Positions 1 through 6,710 of a stretch of DNA of 6,710 nt are shown in pieces (the stretch's first letter is position 1; each line of letters starts with the position of its first letter). A model generated the notes under the pieces. That model was given only the letters and a program-made list of their open reading frames with translations, made no database searches and was not told the origin of the DNA. The position numbers and the translations under genes were made by a program. This stretch comes from Rhodospirillales bacterium. Lineage in GTDB: Bacteria > Pseudomonadota > Alphaproteobacteria > Acetobacterales > Acetobacteraceae. Where the stretch lies: NCBI GenBank assembly GCA_903644035.1, contig CAHJXG010000150.1, forward strand, positions 1-6,710, given 5' to 3'.

Positions 1-37
1 ATCTACACTCTTTCCCTACACGACGCTCTTCCGATCT
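1..37. other. Illumina TruSeq adapter sequence (assembly contamination)
   Basis: These bases match the 3' end of the standard Illumina TruSeq universal (read 1) adapter, ending in GCTCTTCCGATCT. Genomic sequence begins at position 38, where the reading frame of the helicase is immediately recognisable. The stretch is a library artefact left at the contig end. It carries no gene, and it creates a false open frame on the minus strand whose start encodes the familiar adapter peptide GRASCRERV. It also means that nothing can be said about what lies upstream of the helicase. Confidence 0.97.
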
Positions 38-2310
38 CGGGTTCGGGCAAGACGACCGTGCTTGTGCTGCGGGCGCTGAGGCATGTCCTCGTCGACCGGA
101 TTCCGCCCGAGCGGATTATGATCACGACATTCACGCGCAAGGCCGCCAAGGAGATACGGACGCGGTTAATCGAATGGGGCACGCCTCTCTTCGCCGCGGC
201 CTTCGGGGAGGCAGAGGCCGGCGATGACCCGGCTATGTTGAGCTTCCTTGCCGGGGTCGACGTCAACCGCTTCGTTACCGGGACGCTGGACGGATTGTGC
301 GAGGAGGCCTTGTCGGGCGCCCGGCAGCCGGATGAACGTCCGCTCGTGGTCGTGGAGGCGTTCGCGGCCAACCAGATGCTCGCCAGGCGCGGGGAGGTCT
401 GGGCCGAATTGCAACGGGTCGGCCAACCGTTCGACAATTACCTTGCGCTCTACAGCTTTGGCGGCGCCCCACCGAGGACGCTCGGCGACCGCGTCCGCAT
501 CGTGCGGGCCCTAGTCGACCGCCTCGTCCAAGACGAGGTCGACCTGGGCGGCTACATCGCCCCCGGCCCCCACCAACCGGCCCGGCTTGCCATTCGGGAG
601 ATTCACGACCGCTACGTCGCTCACCTGCGCGCAACCGGCCAGATGGACTTCGCGATGCTGGAACGGCTGTTCCTGGAGGCGATTCTGGCCGGGCGGGTGC
701 CGGACTTGGTGGACGGCCTCGGCGCCATGCTCGTAGACGAATACCAGGACACCAATCCACTCCAGGAGCGGATCTACCTTGGATTGGCTCGCACGACCGG
801 CGCCTCCTTGACCGTGGTCGGCGATGACGACCAATCGCTGTACAGGTTCCGGGGCGCCACGATCGAACTGTTCCGCGATTTCCGCGACAGGGCCGCCGAC
901 GCGCTCGGCGGGCGGCCGCCGCGCCAACTCCATCTCGTCGAGAACTACAGATCCACGCCCGAGATCGTAGGCTTCTTCAATGACTTTATCGTCAACGATC
1001 CTGATTTCGTGCCGGCCCGGCTACAACCCCCGAAGCCGCTGATCCGAGCCAACCAGGAGACGTTGGGTGTTCCCGTCCTGGGCATGTTCCGCGACAGCGC
1101 CGAGGTGCTCGCCGCTGACCTGGCCGGCTTCCTCCACAAGATCTTTAGGGAGGGAGGCCGCCCAGGCGACCACCTGCTGGCTGAGCCGATCCTGCCGGCC
1201 GAGAATGGCGGAGACTTCGGCGACGCGGTCCTGATCGGCCATACGGTCGCGGAACAGACGCGGGGCTACATGGGGACTCCGCCGCGCCGGCGCTTGCCGT
1301 CGTTGCTGCGCGGCGAACTCGCGGCTCGCGGAGTCGCCTGCTTCAATCCGCGCGGCAGGGCCCTGAAGGACATCGACGAGGTGGGCCGTGCGCTGGGGCT
1401 CGTGCTCGAGTGCCTGGACCCGGGTGATCCAGGCCACGACCAAGGTCGCATCATCGAGCCCATGCCGATCACCAACACCGCCAAGGATGCGTTCCGGAGA
1501 TGGCGCGGTCAGGCGCGGGCATTTCTGAACTCCGACCCCGCGCCTGCGCTCGTCCGTGGGCCAAGCCTTAGCACCGTAGTCGGGCGCTGGCGCGGCGTCG
1601 CGGGCGGTCGCGGGTCGGGTACCGAGTGGCCCCTCCTCGACGTCCTATACAGCCTACTGCCTTGGATGCCCCAGTTTCAGGACGATCCGGAGCACCAAGT
1701 CTACCTGGAGGCAATCTCCAGGGCCGCGGCGCAGGCCGCAACCTTCTCGCCCTACCGGTCTTTGGTTCTCCGGAGTGAGCCGCACCGGACCCGCAGCATC
1801 GAGGCGATCGTGCGGGACGTGCTCGCGCCCGTTGCGGACGACTTGGTCGAGGTCGACGAGGACGTCATGCCGAGCGTGCCTAGGGACAGGCTCAACGTCA
1901 TGACCATCCACCAGGCGAAGGGCCTCGAGTTCCCGCTGGTTGTCGTGGACGTGGCTTCGGACTACAAGACAAATAGCCCCAAGCAAAGGTTCAGGCGTTT
2001 CCCGGACGAGCCCTCGGCCGTCGCGTTGCTCGAGGATGACTTGGCGGGCTGCACGCCGATTGGCGCTCTTAGGACCAGGCGGGATGCGATGCAAAGGACG
2101 TTTGAGGACCTCATTCGTCTCAATTACGTCGCGTTCAGCCGGCCGCAGAGCCTGCTATTGCTGGTAGGCTGCGTGCCGTGCCTGCGGTATGAGACCACGA
2201 TCCCGCACGTAGCGACCTTCTGGCGACGGGACCGCACGTGGGCTTGGCGCACTCCCGTCGCGGGACGGCGACCGCCTCTCGCCAATGCCATACCTTTCGT
2301 GACCCTCTGA
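38..2310 (+). CDS. UvrD/PcrA-type SF1A DNA helicase, 5'-truncated
   Basis: ATP-driven 3'-5' DNA translocase or helicase by family. About 756 residues are visible. The frame opens at position 40 with GSGKTT (Walker A, motif I). The two bases before it fit the last two of a Pro or Ala codon, as in the usual GPGSGKT. Only some 20-40 N-terminal residues including the Q motif should be missing. Later motifs in order: Ia, TFTRKAAKEI (about 127-156); II, DEYQD (736-750); III, GDDDQSLYRFRGA (820-858); NYRS (943-954); V, TIHQAKGLEFP (1903-1935); VI, NYVAFSRPQ (2122-2148), keeping the arginine finger. All key ATPase residues are present. Motif Ib reads TGTLDGLC (277-300) where UvrD/PcrA proteins usually have GTFHxLC. 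No nuclease domain follows motif VI; the protein ends about 55 residues later. A nuclease gene follows after 15 bp. The GTG at 58 lies inside the Walker A region and is not the true start. Housekeeping UvrD/PcrA is an alternative, but the divergent motifs and the nuclease partner argue for a specialised member. Confidence 0.93.
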
Positions 2311-2316
2311 TACGAC

Positions 2317-2320
2317 AGGG
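2317..2320 (+). promoter_or_regulatory. Ribosome binding site of the nuclease gene
   Basis: AGGG lies five bases before the ATG at 2326, within the 15-bp gap after the helicase stop. It supports that ATG as the start and translation from a shared mRNA. No room exists for a separate promoter in the gap. Confidence 0.6.
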
Positions 2321-2325
2321 CCATC

Positions 2326-3540
2326 ATGGAACTCGCGTTCAAGCGTCCGGACCGCGTCGTCCCGGAATACAGCCTCACCGGGGACCTGCTCTCCTATCGG
2401 CGCTGCGCTATGCAGTACCGATACTACAACGGCAGTTCGCTCCCGCCGTCCCGCCCCGTTCAACTGTGGTACGGCGAGTTCATCCATGGCGTGCTGGAGG
2501 CGGCGTTCCGCCTATGGAAGGTGAGGGCCGCGACCGTGCCCTTCCCATGGCCCTGCGATCCGCTTGAGGAGGACGGCCCTCCATCTACGCCCCGGGACGG
2601 CCTCGCTCGGAACGACGTGCGCGTGATCGGGTGGCCGATCGAGGAAGCGCTCGCGTTCGCCGGAAAGCGGGCAAGGAGCCGCAAGGCTCGGGCTTCGGCC
2701 TACGGCCGGGCCGAGGCGGCCATCAACATCCTCGGCCCCCATCTCTTCCCACTGATCGCGGACGCCGAGCAGAAGGTGATCGGCACACGGCTTTTGCCGG
2801 TCGGGACGGCGGGCGCCATGGCCCGCTCGGAGCGATATGCCCTGCACGGCGTCATCGACGTTCTGACCAACGTCCAACTGGCTGACGTTGAGTCGGGCAA
2901 CGCGATCCGGGACGCCGTTGAAGTGGCCTGCCCGGGGCTGCGCGGACCGTTCGAGGTCATCGTCGACTACAAGGGATCGCACCGGCCAGAAGTCGGCGCG
3001 GACCATTGGGACCTGGGCGAATGGCAGGTGCAGACCTACGCTTGGCTGCGAGGGCGGCAACAGTCTGCTAACCTGGTCGCGGCAGGGATTCTCATCTACG
3101 TCAACGAGTTGGCGCCCGGCTCCGCAGACATGATCCGGCTCCGCTCCGAGGTTGGGGCCGGGCGGACCGACATCGCGCCGGTCCGCGGTGAACCGGACTA
3201 CTACGCGCTTCAAACCTGGACGCCCAGTGCCGCCCCCGGGCTATCCACCGCGTTCAAGCTCAGGCGCGCTCTGCGCGTGATCCCCGTTGACGCGAATAGC
3301 ATCGGGCGCGCGACGGGCCGGTTCGACTCCATCGTGTCCGAGATCGAGGGGCGCATCGCTGAGGAGGAACGTAACGGCAGCATACGATCAACTTGGCCGC
3401 CGACTTGCGGCGAGGACGAGACCTGCAACGCGTGCGACTTCCGCTTCTTCTGCCCCGCCCCCGCGTGGTCCAGGAGGGCAAGTGCCTCCGATCGTCCGTC
3501 GCCCGATCTCGATCCTGTGGCCGACGACGATGGCATCTGA
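2326..3540 (+). CDS. RecB/AddB/Cas4-type PD-(D/E)XK nuclease with Fe-S cluster signature
   Basis: 404 residues, complete. The RecB-like nuclease pattern (PDDEXK_1 type) is present in order: N-terminal Cys27 in SYRRCAMQYRYY; His54 in GEFIHGVLEAAF; Asp178 in LHGVIDVL; Asp214-Tyr-Lys216 in VIVDYKGS, giving the D-x-K metal-binding core; and Gln234-x3-Tyr238 in WQVQTYAWL. A C-terminal trio, Cys367-x2-Cys370-x5-Cys376, pairs with Cys27 in the arrangement that holds the 4Fe-4S cluster in AddB and Cas4. An active Mg2+-dependent DNase, single-strand or end-directed, is therefore expected. Unlike AddB (over 1,100 residues) it has no helicase-like domain, and unlike Cas4 (about 200 residues) it carries roughly 70 extra residues between His54 and the active-site core and an acidic, disordered-looking tail (about 382-404). 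It follows the helicase gene closely, so the two proteins probably act as a helicase-nuclease complex. Assignment to the fold is firm; the biological role (repair or defence) is inferred. Confidence 0.92.
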   Translation: MELAFKRPDRVVPEYSLTGDLLSYRRCAMQYRYYNGSSLPPSRPVQLWYGEFIHGVLEAAFRLWKVRAATVPFPWPCDPLEEDGPPSTPRDGLARNDVRVIGWPIEEALAFAGKRARSRKARASAYGRAEAAINILGPHLFPLIADAEQKVIGTRLLPVGTAGAMARSERYALHGVIDVLTNVQLADVESGNAIRDAVEVACPGLRGPFEVIVDYKGSHRPEVGADHWDLGEWQVQTYAWLRGRQQSANLVAAGILIYVNELAPGSADMIRLRSEVGAGRTDIAPVRGEPDYYALQTWTPSAAPGLSTAFKLRRALRVIPVDANSIGRATGRFDSIVSEIEGRIAEEERNGSIRSTWPPTCGEDETCNACDFRFFCPAPAWSRRASASDRPSPDLDPVADDDGI

Positions 3541-3609
3541 CGTAGGCCGCTACGGCGTGTAAAGTCTCGCATCCCTTGTGATTGATCTCGCCGTGGACTC
3601 TCATCGTGC
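3541..3609. other. Convergent intergenic gap between the two operons
   Basis: 69 bp separate the stop codon of the nuclease gene (+) from that of the DGQHR gene (-). It begins with a small perfect inverted repeat, CGTAG-GCCG-CTACG (3541-3554), five base pairs with a four-base loop. No run of T follows on either strand, so this is at best a weak terminator. Both transcripts may therefore run into each other or end by Rho. Confidence 0.6.
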
Positions 3610-4776
3610 CTATTCCAACGTGTCAATCAAGCGGAGACCCGCATCCCAGCTTACGTTCGCCCTGATGTTAACGGCGATCTTGCGGAGGTCCTTCAGCACG
3701 AGATCACGTCCGGCTGTGGTATCAAGGCTGCTGGCGTTCCAGGGCACCGTCCAGAACGCGTATTCCTGCCGTTGGAGGATTGCCTGCGTGATCTCCCGCA
3801 CCTTCTGAAGGTCCCTCGTGATCTCGATATCGTCGGAGGCTTCGGCCCGAGCGATCATGACGTCAACCACGTACTGGCTGAAGCAGACTACGCCGAGCTT
3901 GGATAGCAACCGGCTCTGGGATTGCGACCAAGCGTCCGCCCAGGAAGACCTGACTTGCTTCCATATCTCTAGGAACAGGTCAACGACGTAATCTTGCCCC
4001 TTGAATTCATCATCGGCGCCGGCAGTGAGTTGCTGCGTCGAAATGTGCAACAGCGCCGACTCGAAGGCGGTTGGCGGGATTAGGGTAAAGTCGCCGCCTT
4101 CAGGGTTCCTTGGCCATTTCAGCCTGCCCTTGAACGGGCTGTCGGGCTCCCCGTCGATCGTCTCCAGGTAGGTGGGCTTGCCAGTAGAACGCATTCGGGC
4201 AGATCTCGTCAGCCGCGCGTCGAGCTCGGCCTCGCGGTAGCCTAAGCGCAGTGCTTTGATGTGGTCCGGGCTGACTTTCGAAACCTTGTTGTTGATCACG
4301 AGAAACTGGAACGCGATCTCGGCGTCATCCGCTCCTAGCACGACGACTACGGACACGAGCGTTCTCGGATCGAACTCGTTGACGCCGAAAATCCGATGTT
4401 GGCCATCTATGATTAGGCCTGGTAACTCGCCTCCGTCGGCGGCGTACACCACGAGATTCAGCGCCCTCGCAGGATCGCCGGACTGCGCCAGCTTTTCTCT
4501 TGACAGGTTCGTCGCCTCGATAGGGAGCGCGATCGTGAGGGTGGTCGGGATCGTATTGGCTTCGTCGACCTTGAGGAAACTGGCGATCCTACGCGTTCGG
4601 GAGTCGTTCTTCTTGCGTTGCACACCCATGAGGTTGTTCGGTTCGAGGCGATCGACCCGAGCCCACTGGAGTAGTTGTCCCACGGGGACCGAAATCAAGC
4701 AGAACCACGTCGGCGCGGTCGGTCGCTGCCTGAAGCAGATGGCCGCGTAGGTGAAAGTCGCGCTGGCCACTACCAT
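3610..4776 (-). CDS. DGQHR-domain protein (DndB-like)
   Basis: 388 residues. The hallmark DGQHR is at residues 124-128 in LIIDGQHRIFGV. It is preceded by a typical front part, with GVQRKK (51-56) and RRIASFL (62-68) before strands containing TIPTTLTIAL. It is followed by a hydrophobic strand (VSVVVVLG, 141-148) and FQFLVINNKVSKVS (156-169), matching the F-x-x-x-N-N/K segment common in this family. DGQHR proteins share the ParB/sulfiredoxin-like fold. DndB of phosphorothioation loci is the best-studied member and acts as a DNA-binding regulator; others are uncharacterised. The C-terminal half (about 230-388) is helical with no motif I recognise. The start chosen is the ATG at 4774-4776, which overlaps the stop of the upstream HNH gene and where recognisable family sequence begins. 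The frame runs open to 5184, but that extension lies antisense-free within the HNH gene in another frame and looks non-coding. No dnd sulfur-modification gene is visible nearby. Confidence 0.88.
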   Translation of the reverse strand: MVVASATFTYAAICFRQRPTAPTWFCLISVPVGQLLQWARVDRLEPNNLMGVQRKKNDSRTRRIASFLKVDEANTIPTTLTIALPIEATNLSREKLAQSGDPARALNLVVYAADGGELPGLIIDGQHRIFGVNEFDPRTLVSVVVVLGADDAEIAFQFLVINNKVSKVSPDHIKALRLGYREAELDARLTRSARMRSTGKPTYLETIDGEPDSPFKGRLKWPRNPEGGDFTLIPPTAFESALLHISTQQLTAGADDEFKGQDYVVDLFLEIWKQVRSSWADAWSQSQSRLLSKLGVVCFSQYVVDVMIARAEASDDIEITRDLQKVREITQAILQRQEYAFWTVPWNASSLDTTAGRDLVLKDLRKIAVNIRANVSWDAGLRLIDTLE

Positions 4777-5708
4777 AAATCCTTGAGGACGTCCGCATTG
4801 TGGGCAATTTGATTGAAGAACCAATCGGACTCGTCTGACTGGACCGCGCTGAGCTCCTGATAGGGGCCAATGAGCATGAATGCTTCCTTCAACGAGATCT
4901 GTTCGTCCTCGGCGAGTTTCGCGGCAGCACGGCGGTGGAGTGCCAGCCTGGTCAGCGCGAGACCATCGGCCGTGTTCAAGCGCAACGCGTAGTCGTGCAC
5001 TGTTCCGTAAACGTCCCAGGTGATTCGGTCCTTCTTCAGACCGTTGCAGGCGTCGCATATGGGCAGGAGGTTTTCCTCGCCGCTGACGCCTCCAAACGCC
5101 TGTGGCCAGAGGTGGTCCAGGGGCAGATCCTTGTCGTGCTTGAACATGTCCCAGCGTCCGAGCACGGTGGCGCACAAGTAGCAAGCGACCCGACCGCCGG
5201 CTCGGCTGGCCGCCTCGCGGAACGCGGACCTCCTGGTTGTCGGGGAGGCGCCCTGTCCGGCGGCAACGGCTGAATCAAACGCCAAGGACGCGAACCGGCC
5301 CAGGTATCGGTCAGAGAACGACATCCCAAGGGGATCGACGCAGAACTGCTTAACGGCGTCGATGGTGCTCTCCTGGTAAGGCAATTCGCATGTCGCTGAT
5401 CCGGCGGGCACGATCTGCTTGAGGTGTTTCCGAGCCTTGCTGATCAGGCGTGTGCACGACGCGGACACCAATGCCTCTTCCGCATACTGGCGCAGGCGCC
5501 CGGCTGGGTCGGCCCAGTCCGCCTCTTCATCCTCGGACGCCTCACTGCGATATCGCGGTTCGATGAACCGATGCCTGAGGTGATACCAGAGCGCTTCGCC
5601 AGGTGAAGTGATCATTGGCCATCCACGGCGGCGCGGTTTTGAGCTTGAGGGTGTAGCCACTAGAAGTTCGGTCGGGATCGCTGACATCCTCACAAGCTGC
5701 GCGGTCAT
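4770..5708 (-). CDS. HNH endonuclease
   Basis: 312 residues from the ATG at 5706-5708. The central-to-late domain is a zinc-supported HNH (beta-beta-alpha-metal) fold: Cys176-x2-Cys179, then Asp198-His199 in PLDHLWPQAFGG, Asn213 in NLLPIC, Cys218-x2-Cys221, Asn222 and Lys225 in CNGLKKD. These give the catalytic histidine, the metal-side asparagines and the four zinc cysteines, so activity is likely. The first 170 residues, including an acidic segment near 55-67 (SEASEDEEAD), and the last 80 residues match nothing I recognise; the front part could hold target recognition. ACAGG six bases upstream supports this start. In-frame ATGs at residue 8 and residue 32 are alternatives. An upstream ATG at 5855 would add 49 residues of arginine- and cysteine-rich sequence that looks untranslated. 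It is the first gene of a pair with the DGQHR gene. Family is firm, DNA target unknown. Confidence 0.88.
   Translation of the reverse strand: MTAQLVRMSAIPTELLVATPSSSKPRRRGWPMITSPGEALWYHLRHRFIEPRYRSEASEDEEADWADPAGRLRQYAEEALVSASCTRLISKARKHLKQIVPAGSATCELPYQESTIDAVKQFCVDPLGMSFSDRYLGRFASLAFDSAVAAGQGASPTTRRSAFREAASRAGGRVACYLCATVLGRWDMFKHDKDLPLDHLWPQAFGGVSGEENLLPICDACNGLKKDRITWDVYGTVHDYALRLNTADGLALTRLALHRRAAAKLAEDEQISLKEAFMLIGPYQELSAVQSDESDWFFNQIAHNADVLKDLW
4780..4784 (-). promoter_or_regulatory. Ribosome binding site of the DGQHR gene, inside the HNH gene
   Basis: On the minus strand AAGGA stands three bases before the ATG of the DGQHR gene, within the last codons of the HNH gene. The start and stop are interlocked in ATGGTAG (4770-4776), so ribosomes finishing HNH can restart directly. 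The spacing is short, which fits coupling better than independent initiation. Confidence 0.55.
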
Positions 5709-5714
5709 ATCATG

Positions 5715-5719
5715 CCTGT
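5715..5719 (-). promoter_or_regulatory. Ribosome binding site deciding the HNH start
   Basis: ACAGG on the minus strand lies six bases before the ATG at 5706-5708. It is the best placed SD-like element among the candidate starts: the ATG of residue 8 has GAGG directly abutting it, and that of residue 32 only a weak GGATGG. Confidence 0.45.
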
Positions 5720-5943
5720 CTCGGCACGTTGAGGAGCAAGCAGGTTCTTGTCGCTGTCGAGGTGGCCTAGCTGCCTGCCGGGTTAACGCGACGCGAAGGC
5801 ATCTGCTTGCCATTGTTCGCTTACCTTGGATTCTCGCTCCAAACCGGAACGGCAACTTTCGGCCAACGTTTCATAACTGGCTCTGTAAGGATCCGACTTT
5901 CTCTACCCTATTCTCGTCCGCTACCCTGGATCTTGTATCACGC

Positions 5944-5947
5944 AAGG
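5944..5947 (+). promoter_or_regulatory. Ribosome binding site of the last gene
   Basis: AAGG six bases before the ATG at 5954. This is the first ATG in the open frame, which begins after a TAG at 5768-5770, and the site supports it as the start. Confidence 0.5.
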
Positions 5948-5953
5948 CCGGGG

Positions 5954-6710
5954 ATGATCCGCAGCAAATTGCTCGAAGGATTGCAAGTTGAAGATGCCGA
6001 GGCCGCACGGGGACAGGTCTGGGCGTTCGACCACGCCACGGTGCTCGGCGAGGTAAACCGCCGCGTTTTGCATGGGCAGGCTGAGGCGCCATCCGATGGC
6101 ATCCGGCATGCGCGGGACGACGGTTTGGTCATCCCAATGGACGCCGACGGCTGGCGAGCCGCCAAACTCGCCCGGATGCTGAAGCACCTGGGTATTCGCT
6201 TTGATGCCGCTCCAACCGGGGCGGCGCTGCTGGACCTGTGTCTAGAGGCGGAAGAGAAGGCGGTGACCTTGCTCACAAGACTTCAGGGTCCCAGTAAGGC
6301 AGGCAAAGGCCAAGTGCCTTTCCAGGGCCGCGACGTCACGCAGCTGGCCCAGTACGTGCTCCGGCGCCTGTTCGAGGATCTCGACGCCGGATTTGTGACG
6401 AAGCCACCCGAGGAGCAAGAGCGAATTGCCGCCGGCATTGCGCATTCCTTGTCCGAGCTGCCTGACCACGTGCGCGAGCGCATCCGGACCGAAGCCGGCC
6501 TATCGGACCTGTCGACTGCCGCGCTCAAGCGCACGGGCGCGATCGCCGCGGTCGGCGGTGCCATGGTGAGCACGGTGGGCATGGCGGGGTTCGCGGCTTA
6601 CACGACCCTGACCTCGACCATCGCGGCGGTTGCCGGCTTATTCGGGATGACCCTCCCTTTCGCGATCTACGTGAAGGCCACGTCCATGTTGGCCTTCGCC
6701 GCCACTCCCA
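5954..6710 (+). CDS. Uncharacterised protein with hydrophobic Gly/Ala-rich C-terminal region, 3'-truncated
   Basis: 252 residues are visible and the frame is still open at the window end. It starts MIRSKLLEGLQVEDAEAARG. Residues 1-190 are charged and mostly helical, with predicted helices near 75-85, 97-110 and 116-135, and EEQERIAAGIAHSLSELP before the tail. From about residue 195 the composition changes sharply: TGAIAAVGGAMVSTVGMAGF, then a threonine-rich stretch (AAYTTLTSTIAAVAG) and LFGMTLPFAIYVKATSML, which reads as one or two membrane-inserted helices or a hydrophobic hairpin. G/C-biased third positions and the SD site argue that it is real. The tail, especially the G-x-T-L-P-F-A-x-Y segment, recalls YaaW/UPF0174-like bacterial proteins, but this is from memory and weak; no catalytic motif is visible. 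It reads away from the HNH-DGQHR pair, so any link to it is by position only. Confidence 0.75.
   Translation, partial: MIRSKLLEGLQVEDAEAARGQVWAFDHATVLGEVNRRVLHGQAEAPSDGIRHARDDGLVIPMDADGWRAAKLARMLKHLGIRFDAAPTGAALLDLCLEAEEKAVTLLTRLQGPSKAGKGQVPFQGRDVTQLAQYVLRRLFEDLDAGFVTKPPEEQERIAAGIAHSLSELPDHVRERIRTEAGLSDLSTAALKRTGAIAAVGGAMVSTVGMAGFAAYTTLTSTIAAVAGLFGMTLPFAIYVKATSMLAFAATP

Larger units (their letters stand above)
5709..5953. other. Divergent intergenic region, likely promoters for both directions
   Basis: The 245 bp lie between the divergently oriented HNH gene (-) and the last gene (+), so promoters for both must be here or overlap it. The stretch is visibly less G+C-rich from about 5805 to 5940. 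I found no convincing -35/-10 pair, operator palindrome or RNA element. Translations of both open frames that cross it look non-coding. Confidence 0.55.

Noticed and set aside
3..437. 144-residue minus-strand open frame starting near the adapter
   Set aside because: Its first-read C-terminal end is adapter (GRASCRERV) and the rest is antisense to the helicase with no family features.
2512..3213. 233-residue minus-strand open frame opposite the nuclease gene
   Set aside because: A high-G+C shadow frame; the plus strand carries all nuclease motifs and the minus translation has none.
3541..3554. Hairpin CGTAG-GCCG-CTACG as an intrinsic terminator
   Set aside because: Stem of only five pairs and no T run on either strand; recorded only as part of the convergent gap.
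4777..5184. Upstream extension of the DGQHR frame by 136 residues
   Set aside because: It overlaps the HNH coding sequence in another frame, is Arg/Gly/Pro-rich and has no family similarity; the ATG at the HNH stop fits better.
5709..5855. Upstream extension of the HNH frame by 49 residues
   Set aside because: Composition rich in Arg, Gln and Cys looks non-coding, and the better ribosome binding site lies before the ATG at 5708.
5819..5935. Two similar stretches around TACCTTGGATTCT and TACCCTGGATCTT
   Set aside because: Short, imperfect and about 100 bp apart; consistent with chance, not an evident operator or repeat array.
5938..6582. Several overlapping minus-strand open frames at the right end
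   Set aside because: They are antisense to the long plus-strand frame from 5954, whose protein has coherent helical and hydrophobic segments and an SD site.
1..6710. CRISPR array, tRNA/rRNA, insertion sequence or att site
   Set aside because: No regularly spaced repeats, RNA gene sequence, transposase or integrase frame, or terminal inverted repeats were seen on either strand.

Overview
This is one end of a draft, probably metagenomic or short-read-assembled, contig from a G+C-rich bacterium. G/C-ending codons dominate, SD-like sites are modest and genes are tightly packed, which would suit many Proteobacteria. Nothing in the window fixes a genus. The first 37 bases are not biological: they match the 3' part of the Illumina TruSeq universal adapter, so the first gene is cut by the contig end and no upstream context can be trusted.

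Layout. (1) 38-2310 (+): a 5'-truncated SF1A (UvrD/PcrA/AddA-type) helicase, starting inside its Walker A motif. (2) 2326-3540 (+): a RecB/AddB/Cas4-type PD-(D/E)XK nuclease with all active-site residues and a four-cysteine Fe-S signature, 15 bp behind the helicase and surely co-transcribed with it. (3) A 69-bp convergent gap at 3541-3609. (4) 3610-4776 (-): a DGQHR-domain (DndB-like) protein. (5) 4770-5708 (-): an HNH endonuclease whose stop codon overlaps the start of the DGQHR gene, so HNH then DGQHR form a translationally linked pair. (6) A 245-bp divergent region at 5709-5953. (7) 5954 to the window end (+): a 3'-truncated protein with a charged helical front and a long Gly/Ala-rich hydrophobic tail, not reliably assigned.

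Reading of the whole. Two nuclease modules stand tail to tail: a helicase plus Fe-S nuclease pair (DNA unwinding and end resection, as in AddAB/AdnAB but with a compact stand-alone nuclease), and an HNH plus DGQHR pair. DGQHR proteins are best known from DNA phosphorothioation loci (DndB). A DGQHR protein coupled to an HNH nuclease resembles, as two separate chains, the architecture of SspE and GmrSD, in which a DUF262 domain of the ParB-like fold is joined to an HNH nuclease. No helper such as a DNA-modification enzyme, integrase or transposase lies within the window. A defence-island interpretation is therefore an inference from gene content, not something the sequence proves.
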